Origin: Epiperipatus broadwayi
Taxonomy: Eukaryota > Onychophora > Udeonychophora > Euonychophora > Peripatidae
NCBI GenBank assembly: GCA_028023455.1
Contig: JAQFVV010000036.1
Coordinates: 8,812,007 to 8,876,006, forward strand
Reading direction: 5' to 3'
Length of the DNA stretch: 64,000 nucleotides
The position numbers and the translations under genes are program-made. Below are positions 49,096 to 60,716 of this stretch, in pieces (positions within the stretch are counted from its first letter, which is position 1; every line of letters starts with the position of its first letter). Under the pieces are notes generated by a model. The model saw nothing but the letters and a program-made list of their open reading frames with translations. It was not told the DNA's origin and made no database searches.

Positions 49096-49516
49096 ACTAG
49101 ACGTAAAATAGTGGAGAAATAGCTAAACGTGAATTATTTCAATTGTTAGATTTTGTAGAGTATTTAAAGAGATCTTGAATATTTCATTTCAAATACGGCT
49201 ACGTAATATTTGACGCTATAAAAGTTTTTTATATATTATATCTAAATAATAAGATTACAATTTCGAAACAGGTTATATTATCAGTTTAATGGATTTTACT
49301 TGTTACAGTGTTGTGTCAGCATTTATCAGTTTAATGGATTTTACTTCAACTTCTGTCAGGATAAAAATCTCATCCCCTTACAGAGCTGTGTCAGCATTTT
49401 TTACCAATATCAAAATCTTAGATCTGAGTGAAAGGAGGAAACCATATTTTTGATATAAAGCTTGCCTTGATAACAGATTCTAGATTCAATGGTTTATGAA
49501 AGTTTATATTATTATT

Positions 49517-49518
<2 letters not shown>
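49096..49518. other. spacer
   Basis: No gene. TATCAGTTTAATGGATTTTA is repeated near 49280 and 49325. Confidence 0.5.

Positions 49519-49585
<67 letters not shown>
49519..49585. repeat. (TA)n microsatellite at gypsy element border
   Basis: About 66 bp of TA directly abutting the 3' end of the gypsy LTR (TGTAACCG on the plus strand). Confidence 0.95.
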
Positions 49586-49588
<3 letters not shown>

Positions 49589-50903
49589 AACCGTCGGAAT
49601 TGTTGGATGCTGTATTCCATTTAAATTGAAGAAAGAAGGCCCAAAATGTTGATGCCAATTTGTAACTGATTGAATTGATGGATGAAGGTGATGGTTAGGA
49701 TAATCAATCTGATCTGATAAAAAAATCTAAAAATCTAATTTAAATTAATCTGGTCTAGCTCAATCGGGTCGCCGTTATGTAATAAATAATCACAAAGCAC
49801 AAATAATCTCTCTTAAAGTTTAATTTACTTAAGTTATATGTGAAATGAAGGAATAATGAGACTATCTGCTCCAGACATCAACAAATCCATCACAATTACA
49901 ACATAAATTGCAAAGAGCAGTGAAACCAATTACTATTGCCCTAAATAATAATATAGGATTAGGATAACTACTTAATTGGCAATCTAATCAAAATCAAATC
50001 CAATTAATAACTAAAACAGATTCCAATATATATATTTTATTAGCCTGTTACTGTTATAATAATTTAAATCTACTTTATTATTTAAAGATGCTGCCTTTTT
50101 AACTTAATGGATAAGCTTCTAGGTACCTGTAATAGTACTTTACAAAACATTTGTTTACATATAGACATTATTTAAATATCAAAACAAAATAATACTTGAA
50201 CCCAAATATATATATCTATTTTAATAAACGCTAAATAGAAAGATAAACACTCGTGTCAATAAGCGATATACAATTCTTTCTACTTCAATCTCTAATTAAT
50301 AATTTTCTGTGGGCATCAACTGGTTTTATTATAATTTTATAAACACTTTGAAAATTTATGCACTCACTTAAATGTTTAAACAAATTAATATACGTCTATG
50401 GTTTACTAAGAAGCTACAAAATAATTTATAAATAATTTATAAATATCTTCCAATAAAGTGCTGCTTAATTAGTGCTTCGTTTATGTTTCAAAATAGAATA
50501 CTTCACTGGAGTTTAATATCAACACTCTATTAGCTCATCTCTAACTCTACAATGTCCAACCACATTACATAAAAGACATATCAAGTTTCTATTGGATGTT
50601 TATTCACCTGTGAGTATTAATACAATCTGTTTGAAATTTTAAACAATTGATTAAAAATTGACCGGCAACAATTGAAACATATGATTATAATTGATATTTA
50701 TACAAATCAAAATAATATTCAATTAAATCGGTCGATGAAGTTTATTCTCTTCATTTTATAGGAGTTTAAGAAAAATATCCAAGACGAATTATTCTGAACC
50801 AAACGATAAAGTACGATCTATTTAGATTTTTATGACGGAATCAGACAAACATGAAATGATTGACTTTGTAATATTAACTAAGATAAATGAGAATAATATA
50901 TAT

Positions 50904-53877
50904 TGTAACAGTCAAGTTTGTACATTCGCGTAACAGAATTCAGAATCCAAGCAAAAGAGACCGAAGCTGACCAGACTAGGACTGTAACATCCCGAGTCCG
51001 ACCGCACTTCAACTCGTAAACCAGGATTCCAAGACTCACGACCTTACGAATGACCACCTTGAAATTACACGTAGTATATCTCTTTCCACACGGCCGACAT
51101 AGGTCACGGAGAAGCAATGAGACTCTGATAATTAAAAGAAAGGTTCTTAATTGACTAAAATATCACTAATTTAATTTAACTTAATGCATAGTTTTCACAT
51201 ATATAGACTATAAATAGTAATTAGAATTGGATTGAATTAGATCAATAACGAAACAGAGAACGAAATACATTAAATTAATTATATATTTATTTACAACTCA
51301 TAGCTATATCACTTATTTACAATAGCATTCAGCGTAGAATGTACAAACATTTGGTAATTCAAAATCACTTTACATAAGTAATCATTAAATTTCATAGATG
51401 AGTTTAACATGTGCCCATCTTAGGAATTGTTTACAATTGATACATAATTAATCACTACGTTATGTCTATAAATCTCGATAAGCCAAATCCTATTACATTT
51501 GTGGCTGGTATATAAATAATTATATTAAACTTTGATCATGAATTTATTTACTAAAATACCCATATATAATTTAATAACGAGCGCATAAACCAGCTCAAGT
51601 AATGATCGATCGAACATGGCTTTCGAGAGAAAATTTCAGAATGCTGAAAGCGTTGTGTTAAGGTGGGAGAGTTGGCTGAAATAAGATTTTACCAATGCGC
51701 TATGGCACAGGTAAACAATAATAGGAAAAGTCGCTCTGCGGATGGATGAAATAACTTCAGGGTTCTTGCGACAAACGCCGGTACCCTGTAACCGATCGCA
51801 ATGCTGCGTGAAAAGGGAACATTGTGTTCAGGAATGGCGGGGGTCTTACGTGCTAACCTGGCCTTGGCTCAGGCTTCGCTACTGCTCTACCCTATAAGAG
51901 AAGATGTGCTGGCAACGCCGTGGCTCCATCTTAAGATACGTATATTACGTATAGCAGCAAAACGAGAATAATTTTATAAAATAAGATCACATCCGCCAAG
52001 CAAAGAATAGTATATTTCATACTATGAAATACGAGTTAATAGCATATTAGCTCTATCAAATTGGGACCAACTCTTGTGTAGCCTGATAATAAATTTCTAT
52101 GCTACTAAAGAGAGTATTATTACATCTGTACTTTGACATGTTAGATCTATTAAGTTACTTATAGATAAAAAATATTTAAGGAGGAAAAGTATATTTCTAT
52201 GGACTTAAAAATTTAAATGTCAAATATACTTATATGATCAAGGCTAAATTTAATTTTAAATAAAACTATAAGGTTAAGTTTTTAACTGGTTGATTATAAA
52301 AGAGCCACATTTCACATATTAACTCATTTAAATAAAAAAAAAAATAGGATTTCGAAACAGCGCAGAAAGTTGACGCTATAAATAAATTACACGAAGATTT
52401 TCAAATAATATCTTCTTAAAATATACATGAAATTAAGTGCTCACTGTTTCGAAATATTGGCATATGAAATATAATAAGCATTTAAAATAAACAAAGAAAT
52501 ATAGACACAACCGCAGTGATATAACTTTAAATTAGACACTTATACTACTCAGATTATTTAAACTTTAACAACATGAAATTTTGGATAGCAATTGACATAT
52601 TTAAAATATTAATTAAATGGATTTAAGTTTTGGTTACATTTAGCTTTATCATTATTTTAAAAGAAAGTTAGCTAACTTAGATAGATATTATTACATTTAC
52701 AATTACCCAGAATTACACAGAACTCTGCGGATGGAAAAATAAAACGGTACCGGTATGATTTATCTGCAAGTTCTTGGCTGTTGGTTTGGTTTAGTTTGAC
52801 TGGGCGGCATCATCTTTCCCATTATGTTAGGCTCGTCTCTTCTATCGGCATGATGGTGGTTTAGGCATTTCGACGAGAGAAACCCCGTTCTCCCGCGGAG
52901 TAACAGCAACAAGATGCCCGCTTTTAGCCGGACATGTTCAAATTAACAATTGTGAAGACTGGCTACAACTCTCACTAACAATATGGCTGTCCTTTCTCCA
53001 ACAATACAGAGTATTTATATGTTTTCCTTATCGGAATCTCCCGCCTCAAGACTCACTAAACTCAGGAATTTAATTAAGTGTTTTTCAATTTATAATTCAG
53101 ATCTTCGATAACTTATGTTAGAAACATTCCATAAGCTATTATTATAATTAAGATTTTTCGCTGCAAACAATTGTCCAATTTAGATTTTAAAATAACTTAA
53201 ATCTTATCTAAGGAGATTTTAATTAGTAAATTTTGAACTAGTTTTACTTTTTACGAATTCCAGGTGTGGTCGTTAATGACACTTGTTTACAACCAAAAAT
53301 CTTTTAATTACTTGACCAGCTTTTATTTTTAATCTTATATAGAAACTCTTTCTATTTAAAAACAACCTTTTAACATTTTTTTAAAACGAAAACATTTTTA
53401 ACATATTTATTAAAAATAATTTGCAAACATATTTTGATATAGCTTTTAAATATATTTTCGAGAAACTTTTCCCTGAAATATATTTAAAACAAGAAATCTT
53501 TTAACAATTTTAAAGAAACATTTAATAGTATTTTTAGATAACGGCTTTTACATATTTTAAATCATGTCTTTCTTCTATATAGCACAGATTATATATCCAC
53601 ATACGAAATTACAATATTAAACAACAAAATTAATAATTTACTCTTAACTTAAATAATATAATAAACATTTTTAGAAATATTAAATAACTTTAGTACGCTA
53701 TAATTTTACTAATCCTATCTAATTATAGCGTTCGTTCGCACGTAAATATATAATACTGTTTATACAGACATGAACGAATTTTATATTTATTAACATTTAA
53801 ATAGGTTCGAACTTAGCACAGATGAGTGTCATTAGGTTTGATGGTGAAACGGAAAGGGATTGGAGGTTTCCGTTTCA
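50904..53877 (-). mobile_element. nested 2.97-kb solo LTR-like unit (TGAAACGG...GACTGTTACA)
   Basis: On the plus strand it starts TGTAACAGTC and ends TTTCCGTTTCA, with ATAT on both sides (50900-50903, 53878-53881). The ends match those of the 2.7-kb solo LTR family (TGTAACGGTC...TACTGTTTCA), but the bodies are not obviously alike. The GC-richer 200 bp next to the GTTACA end fit an R/U5 region. It interrupts the gypsy LTR. The undamaged partner site is outside the window, so this rests on termini, duplication and the LTR length arithmetic. Confidence 0.6.
52349..52455. repeat. 107-bp unit with 12-bp perfect inverted ends
   Basis: ATTTCGAAACAG (52349-52360) and CTGTTTCGAAAT (52444-52455). It could be a tiny MITE or a chance palindrome. 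The same 12-mer also occurs at 49253-49264. Confidence 0.4.
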
Positions 53878-53891
53878 ATATATATATATAT

Positions 53892-54148
53892 CAAAATATT
53901 AATATATAACAAACTAACCAAAGGAAATACATATTAAAACAAAAAAATAAAGACTTATAAATCCTCTGGTTGAAATATTATATTATTTATTGGATTTATA
54001 AGTCTTTATTTTTTTGTTTTAATATATATATATATCAAAATATTAATATATAACAAACTAACCAAAAGAAATACATATAAAAACAAAAAAAGACTTATAA
54101 ATCCAATAAATAATATTATATTTCAACCAGAGGACTGGTTTTCATCAG
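53892..54148. repeat. compound direct and inverted duplication
   Basis: A block beginning CAAAATATTAATATATAACA occurs at 53892 and 54036 in direct orientation. The 32-bp stretch 53933-53964 returns as a reverse complement at 53992-54023, and 53959-54023 is inverted again in about 54070-54134. This mix of direct and inverted copies within 260 bp resembles template switching or a Penelope-type inverted partial copy. Confidence 0.8.
54121..54148 (-). other. hammerhead-ribozyme-like core
   Basis: On the minus strand CTGATGA (54148-54142) is followed by a perfect 6-bp hairpin AACCAG-TCCT-CTGGTT and then GAAA (54124-54121). CTGATGA, stem II and GAAA in this order form the hammerhead core found in Penelope-like elements. 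The half copy at about 53960-53975 (plus strand) keeps CTGGTTGAAA but has lost CTGATGA. Stems I and III were not demonstrated. Confidence 0.45.
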
Positions 54149-55999
54149 AAAGAAAAAATACACAGTAAAATATTCGAATGCAAATGTAAATATAAAATTC
54201 ATATGGAAACAAAATAAAATACTAATAAGCAAAACATACCTTATCTTATATTCTAATTCACTTACCAAGCTGAGTTTGAATCTTGTTACTTAAATAGCTA
54301 CGTCGTCTTATGCAATCCCAAATAAAACAAAATAATTAAACTAGTCTTGATATTTAAATTAACTCAATTTATTGGATTATAGAAAAGAAAATTGGCAAGA
54401 TTAATGATAAAATACATCGGAAAATGACTTTATATTTTAGATTGGTTGACTAAATAAAAATGATCAAATTGCTATGTGTATCTCTAGATGTGTTGCGACA
54501 ACGATAACGACAAAAAAAAAAATGAATGAGTAAATGAAGGGAAAGGCTTTTGGATATTTTACTAAAAAAATTTACATATAACCGATACCAAAGATGTGAA
54601 ATAGGAGGGTATCAAAATCTATTTGTTTATCAAAATAATAACGGATAAATGAATATGAAATAATAAATATATTTGAGTCTTTACGATCATTTTCATTTAA
54701 TAAATTATATTACTTTTAGAGATAATTAAAAAAATCATCCACTTTTATTACATATAAAAAAAATTAATACACACGCATTTTATATAAAAAAAATCATACC
54801 ATATATATATGAGTCTGTTCGTTCACTATTTATTTGCCCATTGATTGACTTCAGTTCTTATGGTGTAAAGAGAAGTTTCTCTGTCAGAAATAATAATCGC
54901 AAACTTTATGATGCTTCACTAAAAGTTTTCTTTTTCTGTCCGAAGAGGTGAGTGCACTTTGATTATCCCTTTTATGATGTGAATTGATCCAGTTGGTCCC
55001 TGTTCCTTTACTCGTGAGACGATGTTTACGCAAATCCATTTTTTTTTTTTTAAATTAAAAATAGCTGACTTTTATTTTTTTATAAAGCATTTTTTTTTTT
55101 TACTTCATAGGTTTCTTTTTTTTTTTTTTATATTTTGCTGCTGCTTCTCCGGAAACTTTTCGCAACTGCCCTCTAAATGATTGAACGGGCAGATAATTCC
55201 ACTATTTTTCCATGTTTTATGGTTTTACACACAAAAAAAAATATTGAAAAACTTTATTTGTTAAGACACAGAAAATATGTCTGTCCTTGACTATAGCAAA
55301 ATGATGAAGAAGCTCCTGTTATATTCTGTCACGTCTTTTTTATATGTTCTCTTTCTGACATTTTTCATATCTTGACGACCATCCAATATTACTCAATTAA
55401 ACCTCAATTCCATCAAGTTTCCTATAGTAGTTTTCGCGCGGTTTTGGGGTAAGTTTGGAGAAAAAGATACATGAAAATCAAATCCAAATTCGATTACAAT
55501 TTTTTTATTATTTACAAACCAAAATACAAAATCGATATAACAACCTTTTAAATTATTGATAAACATCAATAATTTACACATATCTATATTTTTTAATAAT
55601 AATATTTTTTTAAATTAATTTATAAACAAATATACACAACATAAAAAACATTGAACTGTATGTAATAATGTTACTATGGTGACTGCATTCATATATGAAA
55701 TATGTAAAATAATATCGATCCTATTTTTTTAATAAATTTATTTATTTATATGTTTTTCTTAAGTTTGATTATAGTGAAGTTATTTTTATTTTAAAGCTAG
55801 AATCAACAGTATATAATTCTATTTAAAAGCTTTAAAGTTGCCATGGTGATCAAATTTAAATCCACATTTCCAAGATCTTACATTATCTATCTATTAAGCA
55901 AAGGAAAAATCAAATAAGATCAACAAACTTCTTTATTTATTTATTTATTATTATTTTTTTTTATATATACCTGGATCATCAATCTGAACATTCACAACA

Positions 56000-56009
56000 T
56001 CTCCCCTCT
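56000..56009 (-). other. polypurine tract of the gypsy element
   Basis: Minus strand AGAGGGGAGA immediately before TGTTGTG, the 3' LTR start; the plus strand reads TCTCCCCTCT. Confidence 0.8.
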
Positions 56010-57423
56010 ACAGAGAAAAAAAAATAAAGACACTTTTTCCCTTCTCTAAAATCATTAAACATTTTAATTTCTGCACAGATAAACGTCTATCGTTTCCATC
56101 TGTCTTGATTTTAATATTATTTGAAATGTTAGTAAAAAAAATTTCAAATATCTTATTCTCATAGAAGCAATGTGGAATTCGTTCATTCCATTTATGCTTG
56201 TCTAATTAGTTTACCTACATGTATTTTTTTTCCCTTTTTTTTTTTTTTTTGAATTTCACAATCAAATTATTACGTCTTTATATTCCTCTCTGCAACTTTC
56301 TGGACAACAATGCTCTAAAATTAGAGTCAAACAAGAAAATCATTTAGTATTTGCTTCATACAAGTCAAATATATTACGGAACAAAATTCATTTATAAGCT
56401 AAATATTATTAGTTACTCTCTAATAATCATATATTTTTATTGCATTGTTAAAATATATATATGTTCACGGTTTTATTTTCTTAAAACTCAACAATAGCTT
56501 TTATTATTATTTTCTTTAGACATATCTGTAGTTCACTTCAGTGACACTACTATGGGCCTAAATTTTAAACATTCAATATTGTCATAAAATGAGAATGTAA
56601 CTTTAGTTAATTAATATCTTATATTTATTCAATTCCTGCTTTGGACATTGAAAATATCAACCTTTAAAGTCACTTTTCCTATAAAATAATCTAAACAAAT
56701 GAAAATTAACTCATACAGTGAGCTAGAGATTCAAAACAATAGAGATATCCCATTTTTAAATCACTTCTAATACTAAAGTAAACTGATTAAATGTCAATCA
56801 AATCTAATTTTAATTTCTGGAGGATCTGACAACTACTTTACAAACTAAGCTGTGCTCTACATTGATGCTAATCAGGGACATTTATGTTTGAATAGCTTTA
56901 TTTTATACAGGTTAGGGAAACTACTAAACATTTCTCTTTAAAATTATAACTCATATTAAAAGATAAATCCTGCCATTAAGGATTTCTTCCTACCTGCCAA
57001 TGAACAATAATAAGTCTGGGACATCTGTCGACTTCAGACTTCAATATAATTTTATATAGAGTTATGAGCCACAACACACATCTATAGTTCTGCCAACTTC
57101 CTCAAAGAAAAGACTTAACCATACAAATATTTACAATTTACAAATAGCACAGACATTAAAATCTTACACTCTACATCTCCAATGCATTAAATAACACATT
57201 CACCATCATCAGTCAATTCTACAAGGTTTAATTTTAAACAGTATTTGCATACTATACAATGAAAATCTTCAAAAGTACTTTGACTATAAATATTTCTCAC
57301 TCTATTTTTTTTTTTTTTTTAGTCTTTCATATGTGTATCTACACTATTACTAATGACTTTTGGTCATAATAATAAATATCATGAGACATACTAATAAAGT
57401 TACTTTAGTGAATGTCTTTTTAT
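56010..57423 (-). other. gypsy element 3' untranslated interior
   Basis: About 1.4 kb between the pol stop and the polypurine tract with long T/A homopolymers (for example 57306-57322) and no env-like or other open frame. An env gene is often found at this place in related insect elements; none is seen. Confidence 0.6.
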
Positions 57424-58896
57424 TTAATTGGGTGGTGCTACTGGCTTTAAGCTTTGGGCATTGAAGGTACCTTTTTCACCTTCTGGGGTTTCTATGAGAA
57501 ATGCATTCTCCCCCACTTTTCTTTTTATTTGGAATGGTCCCTCATATATATTCAAAAACTTTTTGAACTTATAATTCTGCGGGTCACTGATTTGGGGAGT
57601 TCTTACAAATACAAAATCTCCTACTTTAAATATACAAGGCTTATGAGAGGCTTGGGTAATTCTTTTCTGTCCCATCTCTCTCAAATTCTGGCCAGCCTTT
57701 GCTAAGTCATTATCATAATCTACCTTTTCTTCAGTTATAATAGGTAATGGTGCTTTAATCAATATGGGCTCTTTATATCCAAAGTGCAAATACATTGGGG
57801 TGTATTTAGTGGATTCATTCTGTGTTATATTTATATAGTGAATGACATCCTTTAATTTATTCACCCAAGCATGGTGGTTGCTTCCTAGGTATACCCTAAA
57901 TAATCTACCCAGCTCATGCATAACTCTTTCACATGGGTTAGATTGTGGGTTCCTAATTGAACACAGAATATGTTTTATACCCTGCCGTTCAATCCAACCT
58001 TTCCACTCCTTAGATAGGAATGATGTAGCATGGTCTGTCAAGATAGCCTTGGGTTTCCCTATATTTACAAATTGTATTTCTTGCAAGCATTTAATTACAT
58101 TCTTTGAATTTGCCCTGGTCACCGGATATGCCCCTACAAATTTGGAGAAGACATCATAAGTGACCAAAACAAACTTAAACCTTTTATAAGCTGGTAAAGG
58201 CCCATAGAAATCAATTGCCAAGAGATTGTTGGGATGAGCAGGTATTATTGGTTGCAATGCCCCAGAATATGACTTGTTAGCATATTTAGATCTCAAACAG
58301 ATCTCACAATATTTGAGCCTGTTCATTATGGATGCATACAATCCAGGCCAGTAAAACAGTCTGCGCATGACATATTCTACCTTTCTGGGTCCGTAGTGCC
58401 CATAAAGACAATGCACATAATATATCAATCGATTTCTAATACATGATGGTATCACAACTCTCCATGATTGTTCATGGTCCTCCTTTACCTTATAATACAA
58501 CAGACCTTCACTCATCTTATATCTAAAAATTACTTTACTCTTGATTATTCTTTTTATGGCCATTGATTCAATCCCCGCATCCAAATATTGAATAATAGCA
58601 CTCAACTTTGGATCACCAGATTGTAAAAATTTTAAGTTCTTTAAATCATTTTCCACTGATTCATCAACTACCAGAGAGATTACAGTGATAAAAGCATGAT
58701 CGAGATTTAAGTGACAGGTGTCTATCTTGACAGAATTCCTACTTAGAATATCTGCTACTATATTGTCTTTTCCTTTACAATACTGAACCTTATAATTAAA
58801 TTGTTGAAGGAAGAGACTCCACCTAACTAGCCTTTCACTATTTAGATAGCTTCGATTTATAAACTCTAAACTCTTGTGATCTGTAATAACAACTAT
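57424..58896 (-). CDS. gypsy pol, distal part: end of RNase H and integrase
   Basis: In the same frame as the proximal pol frame, from which it is separated only by the stop 58897-58899. It begins with the rest of RNase H (ITDHKSLEF, then DILSR). Counting residues from codon 58656: integrase zinc-binding H82, H87, C117, C120 (HCLYGH...CEIC), then the catalytic core D149 (LLAIDFYGP), D208 (AILTDHATS) and E243 (NPQSNPCERV), an exact DDx35E arrangement. The C-terminus has a GPY/F-type module (IYEGPFQI), and the frame ends at TAA-type stop 57424. All catalytic residues are present. The protein would insert cDNA into the host genome. Without readthrough it can only be made if the upstream nonsense codon is bypassed. 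Confidence 0.92.
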   Translation of the reverse strand: MVVITDHKSLEFINRSYLNSERLVRWSLFLQQFNYKVQYCKGKDNIVADILSRNSVKIDTCHLNLDHAFITVISLVVDESVENDLKNLKFLQSGDPKLSAIIQYLDAGIESMAIKRIIKSKVIFRYKMSEGLLYYKVKEDHEQSWRVVIPSCIRNRLIYYVHCLYGHYGPRKVEYVMRRLFYWPGLYASIMNRLKYCEICLRSKYANKSYSGALQPIIPAHPNNLLAIDFYGPLPAYKRFKFVLVTYDVFSKFVGAYPVTRANSKNVIKCLQEIQFVNIGKPKAILTDHATSFLSKEWKGWIERQGIKHILCSIRNPQSNPCERVMHELGRLFRVYLGSNHHAWVNKLKDVIHYINITQNESTKYTPMYLHFGYKEPILIKAPLPIITEEKVDYDNDLAKAGQNLREMGQKRITQASHKPCIFKVGDFVFVRTPQISDPQNYKFKKFLNIYEGPFQIKRKVGENAFLIETPEGEKGTFNAQSLKPVAPPN

Positions 58897-58899
58897 TTA
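58897..58899 (-). other. premature in-frame stop (TAA) in RNase H
   Basis: The codon lies between LRQYLLGS and IVVITDHKS, a position inside the RNase H fold. The frame is open for 605 codons before and about 490 after, so this is a single nonsense change, possibly from AAA. It inactivates pol of this copy in trans-independent fashion. Confidence 0.9.
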
Positions 58900-60714
58900 A
58901 GATCCAAGCAGATACTGTCGAAGCTTTTGAAAAGCCCATACAACAGCCAAGGCTTCCTTTTCTGTGGTGGTATAATGTAATTCTGCACCTTTCAACAATC
59001 TACTCAAGAAATATAAGACACGGAGCTTCTTTTCATGGTCCAGCTGAAATAAAACTACTCCTAGACCATACCCACTACTGTCAGTTTGTACATAAAATAT
59101 TTCTTGGAAATTAGGGTAATATAAGATTACAGTATTTAGAAAATTTGATTTTATTTTTTTAAATTCTATAGAGTGGTTCTCAGTCCATTTCCATTTCACA
59201 TCTTTCCTTAATAGATTTAATATATGAACAGTGTCATATGCAAAATTTTCATAAAATCTATGATAAAAATTGCAGACACCAAGGAAAGAACGTAGTTGCT
59301 TTCTATTCTCTGGAATGGGAAAATTTTGAATAGACTTTATTTTCTCTGGATGTGGTTTTATTCCCTCATATCCTACAATATGTCCCAAAAATTGTATCTC
59401 CTTAACAGCTATTCTACTCTTTTTTAAATTTATTTTAATATGTTTCTCTTCACACTCTCTCAGAAACATATTAAGATGATGAAAATGCTCTGACATGTTT
59501 TCAGAGGCAATCACCACATCATCTACATACATAGTAATGATGCCCTTTACTTCATAAGACAATACCTTGTCTAAACATCTGAGGAGTCCAGCTCCACTAT
59601 TTATAAGCCCAAAAGGCATTCTTTTAAACACATATGAGTAGCCCTCATATTTAAATGCAGTGTATTGCTGATCTTCATCATGCAAATATACCTGCCAATA
59701 ACTAGCTGTTAAGTCGACTGTAGAAAAGACCTTTTTGTCCTTAAATTTAATGAGCAATTCCTGCACAGTAGGAGGAACATCACGTTCTGGAACCGTTAAC
59801 TGATTCAAGAACCTCGCATCCAAGCAAATACGTATGGACCCGTTCTTTTTACGAACAACCACTAATGGACTGTTATAGGCTGAGGGACTTTTCTTAATAA
59901 TTTTCCACTCAACCATTTGATCAATTTGTTTTCTTACTTCATCTTTATATTGGTGAGGGATAGGATAGCTTTTACATTGGAAGGGGCTATAGTCCCTCAA
60001 GCGTATCCGATGCACATATCCCTTTATCACATCAGGCTTTTTAGAAAACACATCCTTATATCTACATAGTATCTGAAAAAACCTTTGCTTATAGTTGTCA
60101 TCTAACTCAGATGATTCATCGACCTTTGCATATAAATCTGACTTTGTAGAATTATCTTGGATGGTTAGTATATTTACACTCTTAATGGGTACTGACCTCT
60201 TAAAACTATGCTTTTCCCCTTTTATAATTATTTCCTGATTTGCATAATCGATAATACATCCAAACCGATTCATGAAGTCGGATCCTATTATGACCTCATG
60301 AATAAGTCCAGACATAATCAAAAAGATTTGTTCTACTGTAATTGAATTAATTCTCACATTCAGCCATACTTGCTGAGTAAACAATTTTGCCTTTCGACCA
60401 TTTGCCATTATAACCTGTGTCTGTCTCAATGGCAACATAGGGATTTCAGAATCGATTTCAGCAAGCTTATTATAAAAATTTTCAGAGATAAGGGAAATTT
60501 GACTCCCTGAATCAAGTAAAGCCCTTACTGAGGTACCTTGAATAACTATAATAATTTCTGGACAATAATTAATGATATAACTTTCCAAATCCCTATCATA
60601 ATCATCATCTTCTGTTTCAAAATTTATTGATTCCAAATAACTAAAAATATCATGGCTCCCCAAATTCACTATACTATGAGGCTCCCGCAGTGAGGAACAT
60701 TCCAATGAGGCCAT
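58900..60714 (-). CDS. pol: gypsy pol, proximal part: protease, reverse transcriptase, RNase H
   Basis: 605 codons. Aspartic protease LLDSG (D68-S-G), with the flap-distal VIIGSDFMNRFGC at 141-153. The reverse transcriptase spans about 230-440: ICLDARFLNQ (297-305), STVDLTASYWQ with D334, MPFGLINSGA (366-375) and the catalytic YVDD at 396-399. FLGHIVGYEG (442-451) begins the thumb/connection. RNase H has D545 (YVQTDSSGYG) and E587 (TEKEALAVVWA). The LDARFLN and DLTASYWQ wording is that of a Ty3/gypsy branch common in arthropod genomes. The ATG at 60714 is probably not the true start, because the frame is reached by -1 frameshifting at 60720-60726. It acts in virus-like particles to process Gag-Pol and copy the RNA. 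Confidence 0.95.
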
Positions 60715-60716
60715 TT

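Larger units (their letters stand above)
49586..55999 (-). mobile_element. 3' LTR of the Ty3/gypsy element, about 3.4 kb, split by a nested solo LTR
   Basis: Its outer end (TGTAACCGTCGGAATTG) and the next 1.06 kb match the copy at 62936-64000 with about 15 differences by eye. Its inner end TTCACAACA (55991-55999) abuts the polypurine tract, so on the minus strand it reads TGTTGTGAATG...CGGTTACA. Removing the nested unit 50904-53877 leaves about 3.4 kb. No long frames are present. Confidence 0.85.

Noticed and set aside
50878-51117. Minus-strand 79-codon frame in the nested solo LTR
   Set aside because: It lies in the GC-rich LTR end and runs across the LTR border into flanking TA sequence; no family is recognised.
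57454-58159. Plus-strand frames in the pol region
   Set aside because: They are antisense shadows of the integrase frame, which has all its catalytic motifs.
60712-60714. ATG as the translation start of pol
   Set aside because: The pol frame is open upstream to the slippery heptamer, and Ty3/gypsy pol is normally made as a Gag-Pol fusion.
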